Shown: positions 17,740-26,998, counted from the first letter of the stretch. The stretch: DNA of 64,000 nt from an uncultured Eubacteriales bacterium (GCA_902774265.1 CACYHR010000018.1:1-64000); one strand, 5' to 3'. The notes: a model not told the origin generated them from the letters alone. A program made the numbers and translations.

Positions 17740-18858
17740 TCACTCACTCGATTCATCCTCAACCGGGTCATCTGTATACGGAGAAACGAACACTGTGCAC
17801 TTTTTGAATTTTCCGTATACAAATATATGATAAGTCTGTCCTTTTTCGGCGTCTATCACCACTGCAAAATCCTTGCTGCTCCCGCCGAAATCTTCTCCTG
17901 AATCATCATCAGATCTGAGAGGCATTCCCTCGCTGTCATATACTGCGACCTTCGGATTTCCGTCAGATTCTGAACGGAACAGTATAAGTCCTGATGAATC
18001 TGCCGTATAATCTATCATTGCAGGATGGTCAAGCTCAGTGATACCGTCTTCATCGAAGTAAGAAGCTTCGATCCTGCGGCATTTTACATCTACCTTCGCC
18101 GAATTCCCTCTTATCTCATCGATGCTTACCTGAACATAATACTCGGTTCCCGCTTCAAGGAAGCATATACCGTCAGTAACGGAGATGGTCTGATCTCCGT
18201 CAGCCGAAGTTACATCAGTGACTGATGAGAATCCGGTAGAAGCGTTCTTAGAAACTATCGATGTATTGAATCTGTAGTATCCCGACTCTTCCGGAACGAA
18301 TAATACGCTCTCCTGCTCTCCTGTCCTGATCCTGAGCCTTACCTTCTCCTCCGTCGTGATCTCGGCCGGCCGGATATCCTCTGCAGATCTGTTCACATTT
18401 ATCCTGAATGATCCCTTATGTATCCTGCCGCTGTTTGACGATGCATCGGTAAATATATAATACTTGTGGTTTTTCTGCAGAAATGTCTTGTCGCTGATGC
18501 TGTTAGAAACGCTGCCCTCCTCATCTGAAAAATTATTCGCCGTGATCAGATCAGAGAATTTCCTGTCGACAACGCTCATTATCAGTACATCATCTGTTTC
18601 AGTACTGATATCTGTTATATCGAAGACATATTCACCATCCTCAGAAGGTATGAACACGAATACCGGCAGCCTCTGATCGGCAAGGAAGATAAAATGTCCG
18701 CAGTCATATGTGACATTCTGCCCTTTTCCCTCAGTCAGCCTTACGGCGCTGTGCTTTATCATATAATTGGGATCATGAGACAAGTTTGTATTGATCAGCA
18801 AAGCAGCTGCAAAAACTGCAGCGACCGCAAGCGTTATTACGATGATACGCTTTTTCAT
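17740..18858 (-). CDS. Exported beta-sandwich repeat protein, unknown function
   Basis: A 372-aa protein from ATG 18858, with an N-terminal signal peptide or anchor (residues 3-25). The mature part seems to hold three beta-sandwich modules of about 100-120 residues with a recurring pattern (EDGEYVFDI; ESGYYRFNTS; DSSGLILFRS), similar to PPC-type domains of secreted proteases. It ends in an acidic tail (DDPVEDESSE). Its RBS (AGGTAA) includes the stop codon of the upstream lipoprotein gene, so the two are translationally coupled and probably work together outside the membrane. Confidence 0.7.
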   Translation of the reverse strand: MKKRIIVITLAVAAVFAAALLINTNLSHDPNYMIKHSAVRLTEGKGQNVTYDCGHFIFLADQRLPVFVFIPSEDGEYVFDITDISTETDDVLIMSVVDRKFSDLITANNFSDEEGSVSNSISDKTFLQKNHKYYIFTDASSNSGRIHKGSFRINVNRSAEDIRPAEITTEEKVRLRIRTGEQESVLFVPEESGYYRFNTSIVSKNASTGFSSVTDVTSADGDQTISVTDGICFLEAGTEYYVQVSIDEIRGNSAKVDVKCRRIEASYFDEDGITELDHPAMIDYTADSSGLILFRSESDGNPKVAVYDSEGMPLRSDDDSGEDFGGSSKDFAVVIDAEKGQTYHIFVYGKFKKCTVFVSPYTDDPVEDESSE

Positions 18859-18860
18859 AA

Positions 18861-20024
18861 TTACCTCCACAGATTCCGTTTTACAGCCATTATACGGTCT
18901 GTTCGTATTACCGGAGCAGGCCAGCCGTCATATGCTGACTCAAAATTGATATAAAGAATGCCCTGATCCACCGTTATCTCTTCGTTCATCTTAGGCACTT
19001 CTATCCTCCGGAATTCCTTCCCGCTGACATTTATCTGTGTCTTGTCCCTGACAACTTCTCCTATATCATACATAGTCACAAATGAAGTATTGGCTCTGGA
19101 CAGCCAGCCCATATACGAGCTCGAAACATACAGATAATTGCCGAATATAGCTGCGCCCTGTGCACTTGAATCGATACCGTTTATCACCCGGTACAGCATC
19201 AGATCAAGCTTGACTTTACCGTTATCGTTTCTGATAGGATAGCCGTTGATGTACCCCCGCTCCGTATTCCTGCTCGCTACATAGGTGCCTACCCACAGCA
19301 TGCCGTTGCTGTATTCCAGGAAAGACGGTTTGTTCTTGATATAAACCCTGTCGGAAATCTCGTCACGCGAGACCTTGTGAAGCGGCTTTAATATCATTTC
19401 TTCAAAAACCGGATATTCGATATACTGCACAAAAGGCTTCCCTTCGTATTTATCCGATGTATCTCCGGTCAGCCATATGCGCTCACCGTCAAATGTGATC
19501 CCGCCTGCGTGATATCTGTTAGGAAGAGTAAGAGTGGAAACTACTTTGTTTCTGTCTTTATCTATGACATATACTACAGAATTGTTTTCTTTGTTGCCGT
19601 CATATGCAGTTACCAGAAAATACTGTCCGGCTCTGCAGAGGCCCTGCGGCACATAATTGAACTGTACACGGTACTTGCTGTTCTTTTTGACATATGTCTC
19701 TAATATCCCGGGGATAGGTATAGTCCGATCATCATCTATATAGTCGCGCATTATCTCATACGCATCACCCATCTTGTCTTTGAATTCATTTCTGAATTCG
19801 TTGCTGCTGCGATAGTATTTATACGCAAAAGACGACTGCGAAATACCGGAACGAACCGGGACCCTCGCAGATAAGCCGGAACCGATCACAGAGCATGCAG
19901 TCAGAACCGGTATAAAAAGCATAATACATATCGGCAGAATAAAAAGCTTAAATGATCTTATGATCGATCGAGATTTAAAAATGTACTTACTGATGTTTTT
20001 CGTAATTAACCTCCTGTCCCGCAT
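18861..20024 (-). CDS. Putative lipoprotein with beta-propeller-like fold
   Basis: A 387-aa protein with a long basic N-terminus, a hydrophobic stretch (about residues 25-42) and a lipobox-like VLTAC, suggesting lipid anchoring at C44. The mature part contains repeated beta motifs (GQYFLVTAYDGN, GITFDGERIWLTGD, NGMLWVGTYVA, GNYLYVSSSYMG) like blades of a propeller. The start is uncertain: AAGGAG is only 2 nt from ATG 20024, while a better AGGAGG lies at codons 4-5 before a non-standard ACG. It is coupled to the downstream beta-sandwich gene. Function unknown. Confidence 0.65.
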   Translation of the reverse strand: MRDRRLITKNISKYIFKSRSIIRSFKLFILPICIMLFIPVLTACSVIGSGLSARVPVRSGISQSSFAYKYYRSSNEFRNEFKDKMGDAYEIMRDYIDDDRTIPIPGILETYVKKNSKYRVQFNYVPQGLCRAGQYFLVTAYDGNKENNSVVYVIDKDRNKVVSTLTLPNRYHAGGITFDGERIWLTGDTSDKYEGKPFVQYIEYPVFEEMILKPLHKVSRDEISDRVYIKNKPSFLEYSNGMLWVGTYVASRNTERGYINGYPIRNDNGKVKLDLMLYRVINGIDSSAQGAAIFGNYLYVSSSYMGWLSRANTSFVTMYDIGEVVRDKTQINVSGKEFRRIEVPKMNEEITVDQGILYINFESAYDGWPAPVIRTDRIMAVKRNLWR

Positions 20025-20084
20025 AACTCCTTATGCAGATTGTAACACGATTTACATTACAATTCATCGGCAATATTAATCAGC

Positions 20085-20110
20085 AAAAAGCCTCTGCTGA
20101 TGCAGAGGCT
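20085..20110 (-). terminator. Terminator of the GH25 lysozyme gene
   Basis: On the minus strand AGCCTCTGC, loop ATCA, GCAGAGGCT, then a T run (A run at 20085-20089 on the + strand). Perfect 9-bp stem. Confidence 0.9.
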
Positions 20111-20146
20111 GATATTACTTCAGATTACAGTGCAGGTCAGTATCTC

Positions 20147-21481
20147 CTATCTGTGACTGATATGATTGATACCTTTTTCGGTTTCAGTCTCGATATCTAT
20201 AGTTCCGATAAGTGTATCATCATCGTTATAGACGCCGATCATATCACTGAAGCTGACTGTGTCATCCTTATCCTTGATTTCACCGGAGGAATCAAGGAGC
20301 TCCGTGTGGTAATCGTCGTTGGACAGATAGATATCCGCAAGAAGTTCCTTCGCAGATATTCCCTCAGGAACAGTTCCTATGGAAGTCCTTCCGGAATCGG
20401 AGTAGATCTTGTAGCCTGTATCGTCATAGTTTGTACTGCTTATAACCTTTGAAGGCAGATTGATGCTTTCAAAAGACGACTCACTGATGCTGACAGGTAC
20501 AAGAGCATAACCTTTATAATCTCCTATTCCCTTGATATAAGCATAGGCATCTGTGCCGGATTCGATATTATTGATACCTCCGACAATATAATCGACGCCC
20601 TCTTCCATCTGCTCGGCACCGTCATGAAGAGTCAGCTCAGGCAGAACTGCATCGCCGCTGTATTCAATATTAGTGCTTCCGCTGATGCTGATAGCCGAAT
20701 CGCCCATCTCCCTGTCGATGTACCAGTAATTTATGTCGACCTTGTTGAACACATTGGAACCGGCCTCATCATCAGGTACGCTTGCAGTACTGCTGTACTG
20801 CCACTTTGAATACTGGCATTCAGAATTGATCTCACTGCTGTACTGAGCTATCCAGAGATCAATATCATCTGAGAAATCCTGTCCCTCATTCAGATAACCG
20901 CTGAAAAAAGACGAATTGGCATATATACCGGCGTCATACCCGTAGGACTGAATTGTTTCACAGAATGCCTGCGCTGCTGCAATTGCATTCTCCTGAGTCA
21001 GATTTTTGAGCCTGCTTCCGTTTTTGTTAAGGAATTCATAGTCCATATATACAGGAAGCATGAGATCATCCGGTCCTATGCCCAGCTCCTGCAGACGTGC
21101 TGCCGCAAATTCCGCCTCTTTTACGCCCTCCTCGGCATTGGCAGCCTGTGAGAACACATATGCTCCGCACATGAGCCCTGCTTCTTTCGCGTTATTATAC
21201 TGATTTTCAAAAGCACTGTCAGTCTCAAGATTGCCGGAAATATTTCTTGTAAGAGTCACTCTCATAACAGCAAAATCGATGCCTGACAGTTTTGCCGCTC
21301 TCCAGTCAGTATCTGCACCCTGATAGATAGAAACATCTACACCATCCACTATAAGATCATCAAAGAATCTCTCATCATGACTTCTGTCCGAACTTCGGTC
21401 CACATTTGCAGCTGTGACAGCGAATGCAGCCGATGTTATGACAAGGATTAGCATCAAAAGGATAGTAATAGTTTTTTTCAT
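20147..21481 (-). CDS. Exported GH25 muramidase with C-terminal Ig-like module
   Basis: A 444-aa protein with a signal peptide (residues 1-24). The GH25 (Chalaropsis-type lysozyme) domain covers about residues 43-260: GVDVSIYQG at its first strand and the catalytic D-x-E in YMDYEF, with LWIAQYSS and WQYSST strands later. It should cut beta-1,4 links of MurNAc-GlcNAc in peptidoglycan. Residues ~265-345 form an Ig-like module with the GDY.G pattern common in clostridial surface proteins. The last ~90 residues are acidic and unassigned. Probably remodels its own cell wall or lyses competitors. Confidence 0.9.
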   Translation of the reverse strand: MKKTITILLMLILVITSAAFAVTAANVDRSSDRSHDERFFDDLIVDGVDVSIYQGADTDWRAAKLSGIDFAVMRVTLTRNISGNLETDSAFENQYNNAKEAGLMCGAYVFSQAANAEEGVKEAEFAAARLQELGIGPDDLMLPVYMDYEFLNKNGSRLKNLTQENAIAAAQAFCETIQSYGYDAGIYANSSFFSGYLNEGQDFSDDIDLWIAQYSSEINSECQYSKWQYSSTASVPDDEAGSNVFNKVDINYWYIDREMGDSAISISGSTNIEYSGDAVLPELTLHDGAEQMEEGVDYIVGGINNIESGTDAYAYIKGIGDYKGYALVPVSISESSFESINLPSKVISSTNYDDTGYKIYSDSGRTSIGTVPEGISAKELLADIYLSNDDYHTELLDSSGEIKDKDDTVSFSDMIGVYNDDDTLIGTIDIETETEKGINHISHR

Positions 21482-21719
21482 ATCAGTATTCCTTTATTTA
21501 TCAGGGTTTACAGTAAAGTTTTGAATGACAACATCATTACATTGATTAAACACTATGAGTGTAAAATCCATATAAGCGTTTTTTGAAGTTATTGTGTAGC
21601 CTGCAAGTCAGATCAATAACGTATGCAAATACACAATTGCCTGCAACTACTATTATGCAGCATATTGAGAAGAAATTAAATAAATATTTCTTTATGTGCG
21701 GCAAAAAAATCACAACTCC

Positions 21720-22172
21720 TCACGATTCTGCGGACACTCTGTCAAGATAGCGCTGTAATATTACTATAGCAGCCTGTCTGTCTATGATCTTTTTGCGGTC
21801 TTCACGGCTCATATTCGCCTCTATGAGGACTTCCTCTGCTTCTTCGGTGGAATACCTTTCATCCTGCCATTCAACACGCACACGTGACAGCGGACCGAGA
21901 CTGCGCATCTTGTTTTCGAGCATTACGCGAAAATCCCTGACTTTTTGCGTCTGTACTGAATCGGAGTCATCCAGGTTGAGCGGCAGTCCGATGACAACAG
22001 TGCTGCATCCGTATTCGCGTATATAATCTATCACCTTGCCGCAGTCCTTGCGTATCCCGACTCTCTCGATCGTAGTAACTCCCGTAGCGATAATACAAAG
22101 AGGGTCGCTTACAGCGACCCCTATTGTTTTATCTCCTACGTCAAGACCGAGTATCCTTCCTCTTGTATCCAT
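21720..22172 (-). CDS. ruvX: Putative pre-16S rRNA nuclease RuvX/YqgF
   Basis: A 150-aa RNase H-fold protein, essential in many bacteria for 16S rRNA 5'-end maturation and formerly called a Holliday-junction resolvase. Motifs: LGLDVGDKTIGVAVSD with the first acidic residue, VIGLPLNLDD, WQDERYST with the second acidic site, and IIDRQAA with the last Asp. ATG 22172 lies 4 nt after the ireB stop, so translation is probably coupled; a longer frame overlapping ireB is rejected. This is the third gene of the classical alaS-ireB-ruvX operon. Confidence 0.93.
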   Translation of the reverse strand: MDTRGRILGLDVGDKTIGVAVSDPLCIIATGVTTIERVGIRKDCGKVIDYIREYGCSTVVIGLPLNLDDSDSVQTQKVRDFRVMLENKMRSLGPLSRVRVEWQDERYSTEEAEEVLIEANMSREDRKKIIDRQAAIVILQRYLDRVSAES

Positions 22173-22176
22173 CAGA

Positions 22177-22431
22177 TTACTTTGCAATACCGAGATAATT
22201 GATAAGAATCTCCTCGAGGAGCTCATCTCTGTCGATCTTAAGGATAAGATTTCTTGCGTTATTATGGCTTGTTATATATGAAGGATCTCCTGAAGTCAGA
22301 TAACCGACTATCTGGTCTACGGCATTGTAGCCGCGCTCGGTGAGAGCTGTGTAAATCTCCACAAGAGCTTCTTTTTTATCCATCTGACTGTCCTTAAATC
22401 CTTCAAACATTATAGTATTTTTGCTACTCAT
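22177..22431 (-). CDS. ireB: IreB family regulatory phosphoprotein
   Basis: An 84-aa protein from ATG 22431, preceded by AGGGGAGG. It belongs to the IreB/YrzL (DUF965) family: MFEGFKDSQM near the start, then ALTERGYNAVDQIVGYL and the SGDPSYITSHNNAR segment. In Enterococcus IreB is phosphorylated by the IreK Ser/Thr kinase and affects cephalosporin resistance. The conserved Thr-rich N-terminus is present here (SSKNTIMF). Gene order alaS-ireB-ruvX is conserved across Firmicutes. Confidence 0.93.
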   Translation of the reverse strand: MSSKNTIMFEGFKDSQMDKKEALVEIYTALTERGYNAVDQIVGYLTSGDPSYITSHNNARNLILKIDRDELLEEILINYLGIAK

Positions 22432-22456
22432 GATATCAGCCTCCCCTGTGGTTCTA

Positions 22457-25066
22457 TTAAGATAACAGTTCCTCAGCTTTTGCGAATGCCGCATCAACCT
22501 TAGACGGATCCTTTGCACCTGCCTGAGCCATATTGGCCTTGCCGCCGCCTCCGCCGCCTGCAGCAGCTGCGATCTCCTTGATAAGTTTGCCTGCGTGATA
22601 TCCCTTGCCTACAAGATCTTCTGTCACAGATACGATAAATGTTACTTTGCCGCCGTTTACCGATGCGAATACCATAACGATATTATCGTTATCTGCCTTT
22701 ACAGCGTCGGAAATATTTCTCAGCTGATCAATCTCTGTATCGTCAAATCTGCGAGTGATAAGACGTACACCGCCGACATCCTTAGCTGAACCTATTATAT
22801 CACCAAGAGCACCGCTTATCTCATCACTCTTAAGAGATTTTATGGTATTTTCAAGCTCCTTCATATCAGACATAATCTGAGCAGCCTTGCGCGTCAGATC
22901 TGATTCGCTTGATTTGAGTGATGAAGCTACTGAACTGATCGTATTCTGTTTATCAGCAAGATATTTGATGACATTAGATCCGGTTATAGCCTCTATACGT
23001 CTTACACCCGAAGCGATTCCGCCTTCACTTATGATCTTGAATCCGCCGACTTTTCCTGTATTGTCGATATGAGTACCGCCGCAGAATTCCACGCTGTAAT
23101 CGCCCATGCTGACTACTCTTACGATATCGCCGTATTTCTCGCCGAACAGAGCCATTGCCCCGAGCTTTTTAGCCTCTTCTATAGGCATCTCTTCCATCTT
23201 TATAGGCAGGAACTCATCTATCTTCTCATTGACTATATCCTCGATCTTTTCTATCTCTTCGGCAGTGACAGCCTGGAAATGGTTGAAGTCGAATCTCAGA
23301 TAATGGTCGTCAACATATGAACCGGCCTGCATTACATGGTCTCCGAGTACGTCTCTGAGAGCCTGCTGCAGCAGATGTGTTGCCGAGTGTCCCCTTGCTA
23401 TCCTGTGTCTTCTGACAGCATCGATACAGAGGCTTACTTCGTCTCCTTCATTCATCTGATCAGCAAGACCGGAATCATCCGGATGGATTACGTGCAGATA
23501 AATGCCGTTATCCTTCACGGTATCGACAACTCTGAGTTCATCGCTGCCTCGTCTGATAACACCTGTATCAAAGACCTGTCCGCCGCTGGTTGCGTAGAAC
23601 GGAGTCTCCTCAGTGATGACATACTTGCGTGTGCTGTCGTAATTGCCGACATACATGATCTTTGAAACAGCTGACTCAGCAGTGTATCCGAGGAAATTGG
23701 TGTGCGGCAGATCGCTGTATTCGCCGGCATCTCTCCACGCATCCTCTTCTGTATCTCTCTGGTTTGCCCTTGCAAGCTCCTTCTGACGAGCCATATTATC
23801 ATTGAAGCCATCAACATCGGCGCTCTTGCCTTTCTCTTCGAGTATCTCCTGAGTAACCTCCAGAGGGAACCCGTATGTATCGTAAAGCTTGAATGTAAGT
23901 TCTCCCGCCAGAACGGTCTCGCCCTTTTCATCCATTTCAGCCATGTATCCGTCAAGGATCTCCATACCTCTGTCGAGAGTCTTTGCAAAGTTGCTCTCTT
24001 CATTCCTGATCATCTTTATGATGTAGTCATGTTTTTCAACCAGTTCAGGATAAGCTCCTCCGGATGTGGTGATTACACTCTCAGCAAGTCTGGAAAGAGG
24101 ATTCTCCTCAGTGATGCCGAGCAGCTTGCAGTGCCTTGCAGCTCTTCTGATTATCCTCTTGAGTATATAACCTCTGCCTTCGTTGCCCGGAAGTATGCCG
24201 TCAGCGATCATAAATGTCATGGATCTCAGATGATCCGTAACGATTCTTACGCTGATATCGACTTTGCTCGTACCGCCTTCATATTCAACGCCGGCCATTT
24301 CTGTGATGGAATCGCGTATGAATTTGACTGTATCGACATCGAAGATAGAGTTCACGCCCTGCAGAATGCATGCAAGTCTCTCAAGACCCATGCCTGTATC
24401 GATGTTAGGATGTGCGAGATCAGAATAAGAACCGTCCTCTTCCTTTGAGAACTGTGTGAATACGTGGTTCCAGAATTCCATATATCTGTCGCAGTCACAT
24501 CCCGGCTTGCAGTCAGGCTTGCCGCATCCCCATTCAGGACCTCTGTCGAAATAGATCTCCGAGCACGGTCCGCACGGACCAAGCCCGATTTCCCAGAAAT
24601 TGTCGTCCTTGCCGAGGCGTACGATCTTTTCCTCAGGCATTCCGATCTCTCTCCAGATATCGTGTGCCTCTTCATCATTTTCATAAATTGTGGCCCAGAG
24701 TTTGTCCTTCGGCATCTCGAGCCATTCTGTAACGAATTCCCAGCCCCAGTGAAGAGATTCATTTTTAAAATAATCGCCGAAACTGAAGTTACCGAGCATT
24801 TCAAAGAATGTACCGTGACGTGCAGTTTTGCCGACATTCTCTATGTCGTTGGTTCTTATGCATTTCTGGCATGTAGTCATCCTCTTGCACGGAGGAGTCT
24901 CTACACCTGCGAAATACGGTTTCAGCGGAGCCATACCTGAATTGATTATCATAAGGCTCTTGTCATTGCGCGGGATCAGTGAAGCGCTGCCGCCTGCATA
25001 GTGGCCCTTGCTCACAAAGAAATCCCTGAACATATCTCTTACTTCATTTACCCCAAGATTTTTCAT
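22457..25066 (-). CDS. alaS: Alanyl-tRNA synthetase
   Basis: Class II synthetase, 869 aa, near the usual length. The catalytic domain starts at NEVRDMFRDFF. The editing domain carries the zinc/catalytic HSATHLL and CGGTHIDNTG motifs. The C-terminal DHHA1/C-Ala region ends with a glycine-rich AAAGGGGGGKANMAQAG. Residues ~180-200 hold an unusual Cys-rich stretch (CGKPDCKPGCDCDRYMEFWN) as in many Firmicute AlaRS. It heads the operon with ireB and ruvX. No T-box leader is seen between it and the DUF896 gene. Confidence 0.97.
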   Translation of the reverse strand: MKNLGVNEVRDMFRDFFVSKGHYAGGSASLIPRNDKSLMIINSGMAPLKPYFAGVETPPCKRMTTCQKCIRTNDIENVGKTARHGTFFEMLGNFSFGDYFKNESLHWGWEFVTEWLEMPKDKLWATIYENDEEAHDIWREIGMPEEKIVRLGKDDNFWEIGLGPCGPCSEIYFDRGPEWGCGKPDCKPGCDCDRYMEFWNHVFTQFSKEEDGSYSDLAHPNIDTGMGLERLACILQGVNSIFDVDTVKFIRDSITEMAGVEYEGGTSKVDISVRIVTDHLRSMTFMIADGILPGNEGRGYILKRIIRRAARHCKLLGITEENPLSRLAESVITTSGGAYPELVEKHDYIIKMIRNEESNFAKTLDRGMEILDGYMAEMDEKGETVLAGELTFKLYDTYGFPLEVTQEILEEKGKSADVDGFNDNMARQKELARANQRDTEEDAWRDAGEYSDLPHTNFLGYTAESAVSKIMYVGNYDSTRKYVITEETPFYATSGGQVFDTGVIRRGSDELRVVDTVKDNGIYLHVIHPDDSGLADQMNEGDEVSLCIDAVRRHRIARGHSATHLLQQALRDVLGDHVMQAGSYVDDHYLRFDFNHFQAVTAEEIEKIEDIVNEKIDEFLPIKMEEMPIEEAKKLGAMALFGEKYGDIVRVVSMGDYSVEFCGGTHIDNTGKVGGFKIISEGGIASGVRRIEAITGSNVIKYLADKQNTISSVASSLKSSESDLTRKAAQIMSDMKELENTIKSLKSDEISGALGDIIGSAKDVGGVRLITRRFDDTEIDQLRNISDAVKADNDNIVMVFASVNGGKVTFIVSVTEDLVGKGYHAGKLIKEIAAAAGGGGGGKANMAQAGAKDPSKVDAAFAKAEELLS

Positions 25067-25098
25067 GAATAGTCTCCTTGATTTTCAAAACTCCAAAT

Positions 25099-25107
25099 AT
25101 TATACCA
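25099..25107 (-). promoter_or_regulatory. Extended -10 promoter of alaS
   Basis: On the minus strand TGGTATAAT, a perfect TATAAT with the TGn extension, 33 bp upstream of the alaS ATG. The -35 region is weak, as expected for an extended -10 promoter. Confidence 0.6.
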
Positions 25108-25166
25108 TATATGATCCGAGAAATGATGCGAAAAACACTATTTTTCTTTACATATATGGCATAAAT

Positions 25167-25346
25167 TCAGGAATTCTGTTCGTCAACTATCTCGATCGAC
25201 TCGAGAGTAGCTCTCAGGTCAGCTTTGATTGCGGCTATATACTCAGACCTGAGCATTGCCTGCTCTTCTTTTTCCTCTTCGCTCAGCCCTTCAGTCTTTG
25301 CTTTGCGGGCGAGCTCGTTGATCCTGCCGATCATTTTACTGTCCAT
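25167..25346 (-). CDS. DUF896 family small protein (YnzC-like)
   Basis: A 59-aa helical protein starting MDSKMIGRINELARKAK and containing the family hallmark EGLSEEEKEEQAMLRSEY and a final basic/hydrophobic helix. GGAGGT lies before ATG 25346. DUF896 members such as Bacillus YnzC are short two-helix proteins, some LexA-linked, without a settled function. It is immediately upstream of alaS on the same strand, with a separate promoter between them. Confidence 0.88.
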   Translation of the reverse strand: MDSKMIGRINELARKAKTEGLSEEEKEEQAMLRSEYIAAIKADLRATLESIEIVDEQNS

Positions 25347-25479
25347 TCAGATACCTCCGTTAATAAGTGACAGCTGATAATACATACCGTTACCACCGGC
25401 TATTTGAGAGAGCTTTCTGTGAATAATCACACACGGCATCACAGCTGTTACTGAATGCTATCACGAAGGCAGAGCTAAA

Positions 25480-26028
25480 TCAACCTGCCTGAGAATTAAG
25501 TGTGTTGCACATTTTCAGATATACGAGTTCGGTTATGTGAAAAAGAAATTTCTTGTTGCCGGGGTTCTTTTCAAATACGAACATCTGATTGGAGCCCGGC
25601 TCATCTTTGTTTCTCATATACGCGCCCTTGATGGCATTTCTGATATTGTGTTCCACTATGTCGATATTTCCAAGTCTGTGTTTCTGTGCTATGTAGGGAT
25701 ATACATCATTATTCAGTCTGAGATCGAATGTATTGAGGTCGAGAATAATCATTACCGCATCCTCAATATATGTGTACCCGCTCAGCCCCGGATCGATTCC
25801 GTAATCGTGCAGTATTTCGGTAACAGCAGTGCTGAAAGCTACATACTGCCTGTATTCTTCTTTGGAAATACGGTCGCGGGGATTACGGCAAAACAGATAT
25901 GAGGCGCGGTTGTACACGTATTTATTGCGCCTGGACGCAGTGCTTATACTGTTGTTCAGCTCATTCATCTGTCGCAGGAGATCGTTCAGCAGTTCGTTGG
26001 TGTAGATCGCTTTTTTGTTCGATGACAC
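25480..26028 (-). CDS. Spo0A C-terminal-domain protein without a receiver domain
   Basis: A 182-aa protein from GTG 26028, chosen because AAGGAGG lies 8 nt upstream. Residues ~75-182 align by eye with the Spo0A effector domain: VTEILHDYGIDPGLSGYTYI (Spo0A ITSIIHEIGVPAHIKGY), VYPYIAQKH (LYPDIAKKF) and the recognition-helix region IVEHNIRNAIKGAYMRN (RVERAIRHAIEVAWSRG). The N-terminal ~70 residues are helical and basic and are not a CheY-like receiver. It should bind DNA without phosphorelay control, or be modulated by its N-terminus. It lies directly after comEA. The target sites are unknown. Confidence 0.78.
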   Translation of the reverse strand: MSSNKKAIYTNELLNDLLRQMNELNNSISTASRRNKYVYNRASYLFCRNPRDRISKEEYRQYVAFSTAVTEILHDYGIDPGLSGYTYIEDAVMIILDLNTFDLRLNNDVYPYIAQKHRLGNIDIVEHNIRNAIKGAYMRNKDEPGSNQMFVFEKNPGNKKFLFHITELVYLKMCNTLNSQAG

Positions 26029-26041
26029 CCCTACCACCTCC

Positions 26042-26719
26042 TTAAATAATGATCTGATCCTTGATCTTATCGAATTTGGAAGCCCCAATCCCGTTTACAG
26101 ACATGATATCTTCCTTTTTTTTGAAAATACTGGATTTTCTGTATTCGATAATACGATCCGCCAGAACATCTCCTATTCCGTTCAGAGTCATGAGTTCCTC
26201 CTTCCCGGCAGTATTGATATTGACAAAACCGGAAGAGTTGCCGGCAGTATCGCTTACGGATGATACGGAATTATCAGGGATACTTCCGTTCTCCGCTGTT
26301 TCCTGCGATTCGCTGCGGACAGGTATTATTATCTTCTGCCCGTCTTCTACAAAAGCCGCCTGATTAACTGAGTTGGTATCAGCATCATCCCTGAGACCTC
26401 CGGCCATCTCTATAAGCTCATACAGTCTGGTTTCCGGTTCAACACCATATACTCCGGGTTTTTCTACAGCACCTCCTATATCTACAAAAATCTCCTCGCT
26501 GACCTCGAGAGAATCCTCTGCTTCACCCGCTTTTTCGGAAACAGCTGTTTCTGTATCCGCGGCGTCGACTGAAGTGCTTTCTGCCGCAGAATAATGCATT
26601 CTGAAAACAAGAGCTGTGAGCAGTATCAGGACGATCGACAGGATCTTTATCAAGGTCTTTCTATCCCTGAACACATCTTCAATAAAAGACTTGAATCTTT
26701 CTACAGCGTTATTCGGCAT
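26042..26719 (-). CDS. comEA: ComEA-type helix-hairpin-helix DNA-binding protein
   Basis: A 225-aa protein: one N-terminal TM anchor (about residues 22-41), an acidic low-complexity linker, an SLBB domain (about 74-133, VDIGGAVEKPGVYGV) and a C-terminal tandem helix-hairpin-helix domain (VNINTAGKEELMTLNGIG, then SVNGIGASKFDKIKD). This is the ComEA architecture, an extracellular DNA receptor for transformation. No comEC or comEB is nearby. AAGGAGG precedes ATG 26719. The Spo0A-C gene follows after 13 bp. Confidence 0.9.
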   Translation of the reverse strand: MPNNAVERFKSFIEDVFRDRKTLIKILSIVLILLTALVFRMHYSAAESTSVDAADTETAVSEKAGEAEDSLEVSEEIFVDIGGAVEKPGVYGVEPETRLYELIEMAGGLRDDADTNSVNQAAFVEDGQKIIIPVRSESQETAENGSIPDNSVSSVSDTAGNSSGFVNINTAGKEELMTLNGIGDVLADRIIEYRKSSIFKKKEDIMSVNGIGASKFDKIKDQIII

Positions 26720-26844
26720 ATCCGGGACCTCCTTTCCGGGATCTTAGATTAATGTTACCTAACGCTGTTAAGTATAATATAGTCTTATTTGGAACAAAAA
26801 TTAATACCTTTATACAATTATTCAATTTAATACAACAAAAAAGT

Positions 26845-26918
26845 AATGAAATACGGCATTTAGCCAACTTTACGGACATTGTGCGAAAAACTGCATTCAA
26901 AAAATGCCGTATTTCATT
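26845..26918. repeat. Long perfect inverted repeat upstream of comEA
   Basis: AATGAAATACGGCATTT (26845-26861) is perfectly complementary to 26902-26918, with a 40-bp loop. No T run or coding frame is associated. It lies between the obgE terminator and comEA, 125 bp upstream of the comEA start. A cis-regulatory site or a small non-autonomous element are both possible. Confidence 0.75.
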
Positions 26919-26945
26919 CACATATTGCAGGAAAAAGGTTCCGTT

Positions 26946-26971
26946 AAAAAAAAGGAGGTCTCCCTCCTTTT
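26946..26971 (-). terminator. Terminator of the rplU-rpmA-obgE region
   Basis: Minus strand AAAAGGAGG, loop GAGA, CCTCCTTTT, then TTTT. It lies 28 bp after the obgE stop. Confidence 0.9.
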
Positions 26972-26998
26972 GCACAAACAGACATGGATTTTTCCGTA

